Source: Branchiostoma belcheri (taxonomy: Eukaryota > Chordata > Leptocardii > Amphioxiformes > Branchiostomatidae). Taken from it: 64,000 nucleotides of DNA. The number at the start of each line of letters is the position of its first letter. Positions within the stretch are counted from its first letter, which is position 1. The notes beneath the pieces were generated by a model that had not been told where the DNA came from, ran no database searches, and was given only the letters and a program-made list of their open reading frames with translations. Where the stretch lies: positions 1,566,761 to 1,630,760 of the forward strand of contig NW_017804420.1 of the NCBI RefSeq assembly GCF_001625305.1, written 5' to 3'. Positions 36,690-47,600 of the stretch are shown in pieces. Both the position numbers and the translations under genes were made by a program.

Positions 36690-36960
36690 CATAATATAAT
36701 TTGTTGTTTATTTGCAAAATCATGCCCGAAGGCTAATTGCGTGTACAGTCAATTATACAGAAACAGGAGACAGGTAACAATCTGTAATAATTAACAGGTA
36801 ACAATCTGTAATAATTAATCGGTAATAATTAATGTAAGTAAGTTGATAATCTAATTATGACGACAAATGACGGCAAGTTTCAGTGCTAGGCACTTATATG
36901 TGTCGAGGAAGGACAATTAGATTATCTTATTACGAAGGATACTAACGTTGATGTCAAATG
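36690..36960 (-). mobile_element. LINE 3'-tail fragment related to the 35-kb element
   Basis: On the minus strand, TGACTGTACACGCAATTAGCC followed by TTCGGGCATG and GCAAATAAAC parallels the 3' tail at about 35035-35100 (GACTGTAAATAAGCATGC, TTCAGGCTGCA, GAATAAAC). It is a second, more diverged or different-subfamily 3' end with no coding part. Internally, a 25-bp unit (ACAGGTAACAATCTGTAATA plus ATTA) is repeated two to three times at about 36772-36830. Confidence 0.55.
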
Positions 36961-37126
36961 GGTAAAAATGCAGCTACAGGGCACATTTAAATTAGTATTT
37001 CTATCATCACAAATAAACGTTTTCAAGAATAAGCTGTTCTGTGGCCACAGTATGAAACATAACACTCTTGCCCAATTTTCCTATTCATCTATTTTGGCGG
37101 TTTATTCCGTGGTACAATAAACACCT

Positions 37127-37303
37127 TCCACACACAGGTAAAACTGTCCTTGGTGCTGAACACCTTCCCCACACAGGCTAACCTGTCCTTGGTGCTGAAC
37201 ATCTTCCACACACAGGTAAACCTGTCCTTGGTGCTGAACACCTTCCACACACAGGCAAACCTGTCCTTGGTGCTGAACACTATAGCTGTCCACACACAGG
37301 TAA
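37127..37303. repeat. 39-bp minisatellite, about 4.5 copies
   Basis: CTGTCCTTGGTGCTGAACA starts at 37144, 37183, 37222 and 37261, an exact 39-bp period, with a truncated fifth unit to about 37303. Because 39 is divisible by three, every frame repeats every 13 residues. The minus-strand frame gives VFSTKDRFTCVWK-type units, but there are no splice or start signals, so I treat it as non-coding. Confidence 0.92.
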
Positions 37304-38456
37304 AGCGTATGTGTACATTTTGAAAATTGCAATTACTAGAAATCAGGGCTTGAAATAGATTTTTCTGCTAGGTTATAGAAATAATGATCGAAATTGTTGG
37401 TCTTAAATGATGATAAGAAATATGACAATAAGAAAGAAGCATTAGAATCACACACTGTTTTAATAAATCAAAAAAGGCAATTCAAATGTCAATCTGTGAC
37501 AATAACAAGTATTCAAGTCTGTGCTTTAAATCAGCTACAGATACATTCATGTCGAAGGCTTCACACACAACTGCTAGAAAATGGCATTGTTATAAGGTAA
37601 AAAAAACAGTAAACAATTGTATAGAAAAAATGCTTACTACTTCAAAAACTTGACTATATGCATTTGCATCTAATTTTCTGCACTACACAATAATTACACA
37701 ATTGATTCCTAAAAACAGTATGCTACTGCTATAATATGTTGTTTGACTACATTGTATTTTCAGAAATGGCTAGGAAAGGTGGAGGTCAATCATGATTAAG
37801 AAGATAGCAGGGAAAACAGTTTGATTTCAAATGATTTTGAAGATATACCCCATTGTCATACAGAGAAACAAAAGACAATTTTGCATGATTGTGCTCTCTT
37901 CAATAGGAAAATGTACTGTGTTCCTCACAGTATCTGGAATAAGACATTAGTTACAACCTTACCGATAAACTAGATATTAGTACAAGACTTAGTGTGAATT
38001 CTTTCAGAAATGACAACAAATAGCAGGTAAGGCCACTTTTAACAATGGTGTTTGGAATCAAGGAAGTTAAGATTGAAGCTCCCTGTTTGAACTGAAATTT
38101 CAGAGGATCAAAGACATGCCCTTTCCCAACATTTTTCATTGTCATTTTTGGGGATTTGCATGAAAGTTCCTGAGAAAGCTTTGTGCTTAATTCCCGGAAA
38201 ACAGCGACCACGTGTTATGCTTCATATGCGCAGGCTAGACGTTTTACGCTTTATGCAAATATTATACTTAATGATCAATGACAAATTATAGCAGTGCAGC
38301 ATCCGATTTCACAAAATCAAAATGTGTACTTATGCAAACAGTTGATTACGCCTTGCAGCATGCACATCCCCATTTTTTAAAGAGTTCTAGAAGTGAAAGC
38401 CAACTCACATTCAGGTCCGATGTTCTCTTGTCTCAAAGATACTTATGACAGATGGG

Positions 38457-38552
38457 TCCTCCAGGAATACAGACAGGTCCCACAGGAACAAAGACAAAGT
38501 CCTCCAGGAATATAGGCAGGTTCTCCAGGAATACGGACAGGTATACAGGATG
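38457..38552. repeat. ~21-bp minisatellite, four copies
   Basis: Units of CTCCAGGAATACAGACAGGT type are repeated four times with 20-22-bp spacing. The second unit is the most diverged (CACAGGAACAAAGACAAAG). No coding evidence. Confidence 0.8.
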
Positions 38553-39656
38553 GCCAACAGTTCCCACATGGTCAGGTGTGCAAAATCAGCTTCCCACAAC
38601 CTATGGTACAAAAGAAAACTCTTTCACTCTTTCTTAAAATAACATTATATGTACTTTTTTTCTAAATAAACTGCATATGGTATTTTGTGGTTCAGCAATC
38701 CAAATCAGATTAATCAATAAACTCCACATACAAATATACCCAAAACAATACATCCGTTTTCATGGAAGTAGCAATAACTCTCATTTCACTAAGTAACAAT
38801 ACCTCTTGTTTCAGCGAGGTTATTAGTCAACTTTGTACACTAGACCCAACATGTAGTATTGTCACTACCAAATTACCTTGTTATAACACTTAACGTTACC
38901 TGTCAGACAAGGCAGGCCGCACAGGTTTAATTTAACATGTCTTCTGTATACCCCTCGACGTAACACACCAGCTTCGCAGGCAAGTGGCGAGGCGGCAGCT
39001 GGCTACATTACACAGAACGACTTGTTACTAATCTCAAAGCAGATCATACAGTGGCAAGGCAGTGTCCATAGGCCAGAGGAGTGTCCATTAGACACCTTCG
39101 GTGGCCGTTCAAACTCCTCTGGCTAATGGATACCAAGGGATCTGCTTGGAGATTACTTGTTACATCAAGCCTTTGAAAATCTTATCTAAATCTAAACGAT
39201 GTTCGAAGTTACCTACTGATAATAGCGTTACCCCGACTGCACTTGGTGGCAACGTGTTCCACTCTACGATAGTTCTAGGAAAAAATGAACACCTCAATCC
39301 GTGGACAATTGGTTGAAAGGCTGGTACTTGAAGGCATGACTATTTCTTGTTCTTTTCTGTCATGGACTAGTTTTACACGGTGTAAATATACACGACAACC
39401 CCAACACCATCATTATTATATAATGCCCCATTTGTTTGGAAAGGTTCCGAAGTGATTTTAGTTCGGTATTAAACTGAGGTCCTCAATATTCAAGTCACTA
39501 CCGAACTTCGTCGCACATGTCGAGGCCCTCCAGCGGCAGAAGAACCGTCGCCGCAAGTAACTTAAAACTATTGTGTTTCTGCCTCATTTCATTATAATTT
39601 GTTCATTTAAAATAGTCACAAGAATATAGAGGGCAATTTTAAGTAGCACTCACCAC

Positions 39657-39850
39657 CTAAAACGGACATAGGGTGTCTTCCAAGGCGAATTTTAACCACC
39701 GAGTTCTGCCCCTTCCAGATACTCTCGCCATCTTGCAGCGGCGTGGTCCTACCACCTGTTCATGCGAGTCGCCAGAATTTGCATTTCTCTCAATTAACCT
39801 CTCATTGGTCGAACCGAAAATTGCCATGCTCTCATTGGTTGAACTGCTGA
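39657..39850 (-). promoter_or_regulatory. Probable minus-strand promoter and first exon with two CCAAT boxes
   Basis: On the minus strand, two ACCAATGAGAG boxes (plus-strand ATTGG at 39804-39808 and 39834-39838), 30 bp apart, lie about 75-105 bp upstream of an ATGGCGAGAG start in good context at 39731. This opens a 24-codon frame (MARVSGRGRTRWLKFALEDT plus four residues) that stops at 39657 next to donor-like GTGGTGAGT. It could be the first exon of a transcript running left toward the right-arm exon modules, with this ATG as an upstream ORF. No downstream coding exon was identified. Confidence 0.4.
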
Positions 39851-40140
39851 TTGTGTTTACAGTCGAGGTGCAGGTGGTCTATCGGTCTCAAGTCTCAACT
39901 GTGTTGGCGATTGTACTACTGCACTAATATTTTTGGGCGCAACACGGCGCTTTTTATCCATGATGATTTTTATGCCAACTTCACTCGATTGTAAGGTTTT
40001 CTGCCTATTTCCTATAGAAAAGGTCCCTTTTCCGTAAGCTATTTTGATTTCAACTGTACTGACTGGTTTTGATGATTAATGTTAACATGAAGTTGAACCA
40101 ACCAAGACATGACAGAAATCCAGTGTAATTGCCTCTACAT

Positions 40141-41210
40141 TTTATTGACACAAGGATATGCTAAGAAATAATCATAATATGGTATTTTCTTTGCATTTGG
40201 CACGTTCACAATGTCAGTTTGCACATAAAGGATCTTCTAAGATTTAAATTTTCGCCTTGCGACATCATGTCCATACTCCTTGAATATACAATGTGTCTAC
40301 AACGACTGAGAAAAAAAATACTACTTACAATGGCAATGAACCAAAAGCTATGATTCAATTGCTACATGTCATCATTTGTCTATCAAATAAAAAAAGACTA
40401 TTCAATGCAGCTGTCTATACACACTATACATATTGAAAGAAATGTACTAAACTTGGCACAATTATATCAATGATTTATGGTATATTCAAAACAAATGTAA
40501 AGAAATTTGAGTAAAGAAACATAAAGCTTCTGAAGAACAGCTAAATAGCCAGAATATGAGATGAAACATGATTTTGGGAGGGAACAGAGTCAATACACAC
40601 TGGTCGCTTCTTTCACTGCTACATGCATTTCTCATGCCACTCTATGTTACAATTGTTCAAGAAACAAAGAATACACTGTACCTATGAAGTTCAAAATTAT
40701 ATTGCAGGTCTGGGTTTATTAAAATCAGTTTCTATGTTCAAGTGTAAATGATTAACTTATTTTCCTTCAAAGACAAGTCCAATTATAATCTTTTTTTCCA
40801 CTTATTGTTGAAGTATATGGCTTATATGCTTTCTGCCGACTTCTAGCCCATTCTTGTCCAGTTGCCCTGACCTCAACATCTGTGCAATGTATTAGATGGC
40901 AGGTAACCACCAAATGGAAAGTTTTAGTTCACATGACACTGTAGGTAACTATTGTTGCAGTAGCAACCAGACATGTATGAGCTAGACAGGTTGACAATAA
41001 TTCTCTCTTTGCTTATATTTTCATCTGTTCATGGGAACCAAGTGGTCACAGTTTTGTACTGTTTCACTTTTTTTAGGATATAACGTTAAGTATCCAATAT
41101 AAGACCAATACCGGTAAATACAGTTCCAAGTCATTTACAACACATGTCCTAGCTGAATATCTTAACCTTCTCTTTTACTTTCTTCTGGTATCAACCAAGA
41201 CATATTTATT
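40141..41210 (-). terminator. Candidate poly(A) signals for the coiled-coil gene
   Basis: Minus-strand AATAAA hexamers lie at 41210-41205, 40720-40715 and 40146-40141, which are 0.4 to 1.5 kb past the stop at 41628. Which is used cannot be told from sequence alone. Confidence 0.45.
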
Positions 41211-41627
41211 TCACAAATAAAACAAGCAGGGTGCCATTTAAACTACAGCACAAAACTTGGGGCTTAGTTGAGAGAAGTTGAATACTGACAACAAACGTAA
41301 CAATCAAACCATTTGTTATGGGAGGTACACAAAGGCACAGACACAAGAGAATAATTGAAGTACAATTATAAGAAAACCGGTACATGTGTACAGCAACACA
41401 TAAATTATGTATTAACTCAATTTCTATACAATATAAGTAGCACCAGCTGCTGGCATAGTGTTGGCAACTTGACTTAATAATACTGCGGTTGGTTATCAAG
41501 GGACAAAGTAGTAGACTAGTATTCGCTAAAATTTTCCACCATGATTGCAAAGTTATGTCAATACTATAGAATAATTTTACATCTTTTTGACTCTTGCTGC
41601 TGCCTCAGGGAAGGGTTTTCCATCTTT

Positions 41628-44600
41628 TCAGCATCTGGAAGAGAAAAACAAAGCAGATTTCAGAATTGTTTCTTACAATTTCTTCATTGACATGACTGCA
41701 GACTAATACAATGTACGTGTACTTCAATATACTTTCAGTTCAGCCAAAAATTTTCAGCCAAGCAAACAAACAGATAGCAAAATTAACACAATCCTACAAA
41801 TTTCAAATTGCTTGACCTGGGATTATGAAACAGGATGACTCACTTGGACACTCTGACAATGTTGTTTCCATGTAATTTTTTGTCATCTTCTTTGCTGGAC
41901 AGTGGCACCACGTCGACCTTCCCCTCAGCGATGCAGCGAGCTTGTTCAATGGAGGAGGCTTTTGGGCCGGCGGAGGAGTCAAACCTCCTGCTGAGTTGTG
42001 GCGAGTGGGAGGCATGCTGGCGAGCGACAGTCTGGGAAACCTCCTGCACAGTTCTCTTCGCTCGCGGGTTCAACCTACGCTGTGCATCAGCTTCCGCAAC
42101 AGAGTTGTTCCCATCAGCCTTTGCTCCTTCCATCCCAGCATGCAATGTTGGACCAGAGTTCTTCCTCTTTGTTGAGGAGAGGATGGTTTGTTGGGCGATG
42201 CCACTGAGCGCGCTGGCAATGTTTGCCAGATGTTCCTTTGAGGCCGACAGTCCTTTTCTCAGTCCTCTTGTACCCTTTAGGCCATTCCGCCTTGGGTTGG
42301 AACTGCTGCTGTCGATACTGTCAATACTGCTCTCTGAACTTCTTTCCTCTGGGATCACCCGGGAGAGCTTTTTATTGGTGGCTTTTGCGGTGACCTCTCT
42401 TCTCGGAAACGTTGAAGATCGATCTTTCTCGTGGTCCCCTTTCTCTCCATTTTGTTGGCTAATGCACTGCTCGCTTTCCGAGATACTTCGTACAAAGGGA
42501 GAAAACTCCACCTTTCTCTGCCTGGAGCCTGGGGAAGGGTCGTTCTTTGTCTGAAACAGCCGGATGTTCTCGGTTACTTTGTCTGTGTGCCTCATGGCAC
42601 TTGACTTGGTCTGCCCCTTCTTTTTCTCTTGGATCAAGTTTCCACTACTAAAGGCCATACTGAGGTTCTTGACCTGGCCCTGGTTGGCCAGTGTCTTCTC
42701 TTTCAGCGACGTTCCTCTGCGGTTCTTCCACTCATAATCAATAGCAGAATCACTCTGAGCCCCTGACAGGACTGCTGATTCTGACAGCTGCCTCTGAAGC
42801 AGCCGTATCTTGTTTGAACCAGACTGTCCAACTTTCCTCTTGGGCTCCCGTGTGCTAACCTTCTTGGTCGGCTCTCCTTGCACTTCACTTTTTGCTACAG
42901 ACTTTTCTGCCTTTCTCTTGCCATTTCCTCTGCCGTTGTCAGCCTTAGGCACAAAGGCTGGTCCAAACGGCGCCTTGACCTGGTCAGATTCAGTGTTCTC
43001 CCGTACATACACCCTGATAAAGGGCACAGAAGGAGCCACACTTCCCTTACCATCATCTGTTACCTTCACTTCCATCTTTACCTTTTTCTTGCTAGGGGCG
43101 ACTTTTTCTTGACTTTCAGGTTTGACCTCTGTAAGTGTTTCACTCATCATCTTGCGAGTTGTGTCCTGTTCCATGTCTTGTCTCAGACTTTCTGGTGTTG
43201 AATTCTCTTTTTCATCTTTGTTGTTAATCTCCTCTTTTTTCTCGTCCATCATGGCCATGTTGTACTCAGTAAACTCTTGAATTATTTCTTCAAACGTTGG
43301 GTCTTTGTCCTCTCCTACAGCAGACTGACTTTTGTCCGTACCAGTCTGTTCCTTTTCATTGGTTAAAGAAGCAGGAAGGGAGGATTCGTTTGTTGGGGAC
43401 AGGGTCTGCTCTGTGACTGATTTGGGCTCAGAATGCAACACTACAGGGGTGACCTTGAAAGTTGGTGAGTTGAACTTGGGGAACTCTGGTTTCATGACAA
43501 CTGTGCTGTAAGGCTTTACAGAACCTCTAGGAGGCGTCGCAAAGCAGCTTTCATTCTCTTTCGGGGAAGTGTTTTGACTTTTATCATCTAATTTGCAACA
43601 AATCCCAGCTGTTTTCTCTACACCTTCAGCATCTGCAGCCGTGGTACTGGGAACATCAGAGGACTCTTTCCGGGAGTCAGTAGTTTGAGTTGTATCATCA
43701 GCAGGTGGTGTAGTGTCCCCAGGCTGTCCTGTGGTATCACCGCTATCAGAATCTTCTGAGATGTGAAGATTCTGTTCTATAACGGTGCCTACCGAGTGTT
43801 CACCTGAGGAACTCAACTCATCAGAAGATGTCTCCCTTCCTTCTAATGAACTACCAGCCTCAGAATGAAGTTGTTTCTTTGATTCCTCCTGTGCTGTTTC
43901 AGATGGACGCATGACAGGGCTGTCACCATCCTCCTCCTGTTTGTCACTGTGGCTCAGTCCCTGAGGTCCAAGAAAGTGCTTAGAAGAGAGATGGGAGAAA
44001 TCAGTGGCAAGGTCTGAATCCTGCGAGCTCATGCTTGACCTGGCATGGTCACTTCCATCCCCTCCTGCTTCTGTATCCAAAACTGAAGGAAACATTTCAC
44101 TATTCAACACTTCATGTCCATCTCCTACTCCACTTGATGCTCCTCTGTCCATTTGAAGCCTTCCTTTGAGGTTGTCTGGTGAACTTGGGTCAGTTTCTGA
44201 ATGTTTGGTAGCAGCTGCGCTTTCGCTGGCCGGACTGGTGCGTGTGAAGGTGCTGAACTTTGTCTCCACTGTGACCACTGGTGGAGTGTGAGGCTCTGTG
44301 ATCTCCGTACTGTGTTCCTGGTCGATGGACAGCATCTCCTGTGTTTTCTCAATGAGCTTGATGGCTGACAGAAGACTGTCCTCTGCTGCTGATGTGGTTT
44401 CACATGATCTGTCTGATGTCAACTCCTTACCAGTATCTTTAGAATCCAAGATTGATTCTGTGTTACCATTGCTATCACCCACTTGGGATGGATCCATTGT
44501 TAATCCAACTGATGGTGATGTTTGTTTTAATAATGAAGATTTCTGCTCAGTGGGAATAGCTGCTAGGATTTCTGACAACAGACTTGTGTCCAGTGATGAT

Positions 44601-47600
44601 GATGATGGAATATTGTCATCTGCTGCTGTTGTTGTACAGGGTGGTTCAAATTCTCGATCAGGAACCTTGTAGGTCGGGGCAAAGAAAAGGGTGGCATGAT
44701 TATCAAGAGTTTGTACAAGTTTTGTATTCTTATCGCTGTTTCTATAACAAGATTTTTAGAAATGCAGCAATAGAAATACTAGTAGCTGAAGGCTACCAAA
44801 TGGTTTGACCTATTATCTCAAATATTAAGAGCAAAACAGAAGAAATGGACAACAAGAAAGCTATCATGGTAGTCAGGAAATTTTGCACTGTTACAGATAC
44901 AGGACTTACCACTGCATGTCTTTCCAAAGTGCTGCCTTCAGTGAGAGTTGTGGTTGTGCTGGAGGTGTAGGTTGTATCTACTGTGGTGGAGGTGTAAGTG
45001 GAATCCAGGGTGGTAGCAGTGTAGGCTGTATCCACGGTGCTTGAGGTGTAAGTGGAGTCCAAGGTGCTAGTGGCTGTCCCATCGACCGAGAACACAGAGT
45101 CTTTACCTGGGGGAGAAACCAAAGCATTAGCCGTTCCAGTTTCCAACAATATACTCTTGATGTGATCAGGGATTTTAGCAACATTTCAGAACTCAGAAAT
45201 GATGTTACAAGCAAGAGAGGACTAAACAGAAATGCAACCATTTGGCGACATTGGCCCTTTCCACGGGATACAAAATACATGTACTGTATACATATAACTA
45301 AGAATGACACACACACTGTAGCGGACAGTCTCAGATCATGCATTGCAAAATTCATTCCTATTACTAGCATTCATGCAGGTACAAATGTACACAGACTCTG
45401 ACACACCTAATAAATTCAGGACAACTCACTACAATAATACAACTTCAAAACACCTTGGCAGTGACTATGTGGCAAAGCGATCACACCAACCATCAAACAA
45501 GCATCTCATGTCTACATGAAGTACATTGTACCAGTTCCTACTGCATGTCATAGAACATGTACCTCTCAGTTCATACCCATATCACCAGGGAGGGCTGGGT
45601 TGTGTGCAGACTGCTCTATCACTAGAGGGGACAGGAATGTGGGGAGGGGGGTGGGGAAAGAGTGAGGTGTCAAGGTCAACAAGCAGCCATGTGATGCTGG
45701 GGAAAAGTATGTGATTTACAGAAGTATAATCACAATGACATATTTTTCAACAATACGTGCATTACAGGGAGCGACAGCACAAAGGCACACACAAAGCAAA
45801 GCAAAAACACAAGACCAATAAAACATAAAAACAAAATGTGGTCACCGAACAAAAGAAGAATGAAAGCAAAAGAAAGCCAAGCAAGACTGAAATGAAAAGA
45901 ACTAAACTTAGTGGAGAAGATTAAGTCGTGTTGAAAGGTATGGGTCACCTATGGGTGAAAGGTGGTAACCTCTAGTGAAGTCAGGGCTGGGAGTAGAGGT
46001 TGAACTGAAGTAGCCCTTCTCACAACTGGAGTCACTCCCTCCTCCAAGACTACCCAGAGTCGACTGGCTCTTCTCAGAGCCAAACACATTCCCTCCTTCC
46101 AGGCTATCATAAGTCTGAGTGCTTTTATTTTTGGAAGTATAATTACCCTCCAAACTGGCGCTGGGGTGACATGATGATGTTGAGGGCTTTATGTTCTCAA
46201 CCTGTATAGGGAAAAACAAAAGTTGTTACTGTACAACTCAAACCTTACGTATTTAATTGTTTCTCAGGATGTAACATCACTTTTCTAACTTACAGGCTGG
46301 AATTAAAGATATGATTCCTCAGGTCCCATTGAGGACTCGACACAAACACACAAATTATCAATTAATGTGACCAAAAACAATACTTCCGTGGACTGATTCG
46401 TCAGGTCCCATTGAGGACTTCACACAAACACACAAACAATCAATTAATGTGACCAGAAACAATACTTTGATCCCATTTTTCATCCCAGAAATAATAGGAT
46501 GGAAGTAATGCATGACTTACACTGAGTGGGAACTCCAGGCCGGCATAGCTGGCACACCGTTTGATCTGTCCTGCGCGGTGGGCCTTCCTCAGGAAGCTGA
46601 GCTCCACGTTCTGCCGGTCTCTCTCCGCCCGCAGGATGGCCAGCGCCGCCTCCCGCTGCACCAGCCGCCACTCCATCTGACTGATGACCTTGTCACGGTG
46701 CAGCAGGGCCAGCTGCATCTGGTCAAGCTGGGAGAGATGGACTCGTCATTAGACCAACACTACAGACTAGACCAACAGTACTCAAAGCAAGACTTTCAGG
46801 TTCACATGGAATAGTCTCAAATCTTAATAGGATAAGTGAATTTTCATTGTGCTTGAAACATGAGGAAGGACAGCTAAAACTACACTTTTTGAATGTGTTA
46901 TCTCAATTCTATGCATGGTACATCTTCAAAGTGTAGATACACAAGTATGACCTGTTCTTCTTCAATAAACAAAGAAAACTAACTGAAGTGAAAAAGTGAC
47001 AATACTGCAACTAAGGACAACTAGGAGAAACATACTTTCCAATGAAGATTGATATGAGAAATACACACTGCAGCAAAGATGTGTCAGCCATCAAATATAT
47101 GTACATGCAGCTCTGTGGTTGGTAATGCTACTGAGCACTGCATACAGGAGTGACTGTGTGCTCACCTTGGTCTGCAGCTCCAGGACAAACTCATGCACCT
47201 TCTCCAGGTCCTCCGCACCCTTCAGCTGCAGCAGGATGTCCGAGGCCACGGCTCCGCCTTGTTTGATTTTGTCGGAGGCCAGGCTGAGGTTCTGTTGTCG
47301 CAGGCTCTGGATCTCCTCCTGCAGCATGGCTGTGGCCTGCTGGTACTGGGCCTCATTCTGCAGCATGCTGGCCTAGGGGAGGGCAAAACAGGCAGTCAAA
47401 TTGCAGTTCATACTCAACATGGTAGGAGTGCCACTGTAACAGGATCCACTGTAAGGTGTTAGTGTGTGTGTGTGTGTACATGTACATGTATGTGTGGTTT
47501 GCAGAATAGTTTTCAGGAACAAATGAAAGCGACTTGCAGTGAGAAAGACCTTGTTGGTACTTGAGGCATTACACTGCCCCACTACTTTCTTCATTACTTC

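Larger units (their letters stand above)
27046..36690. repeat. Large imperfect inverted repeat (tail-to-tail duplication), centre ~31.68 kb
   Basis: The left and right arms are reverse complements around a 63-bp spacer (31650-31712). The inner part, about 30740-31649 against 31713-32695, is closely similar, with matched landmarks such as the CTCTCGCTCTCCTGGTC termini and the 31441-31500 block against 31871-31925. Farther out the match is modular: GTTAGGTGGCTGC-type exon-like units on the left (29.0-29.6 kb) pair with an expanded series on the right (33.0-36.3 kb). A diverged piece of the leader unit lies near 36490-36690 in minus orientation. Arms differ by insertions: a hAT-like element on the left and a LINE on the right. 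Confidence 0.85.

Noticed and set aside
37089-37332. Minus-strand frames made of 13-residue repeats
   Set aside because: They arise because the 39-bp minisatellite period is divisible by three. All frames repeat and there are no start or splice signals.
41835-42554. 239-codon + strand open frame
   Set aside because: It is antisense to the large C-terminal exon of the coiled-coil gene. It has no splice context and reflects the codon bias of the opposite strand.
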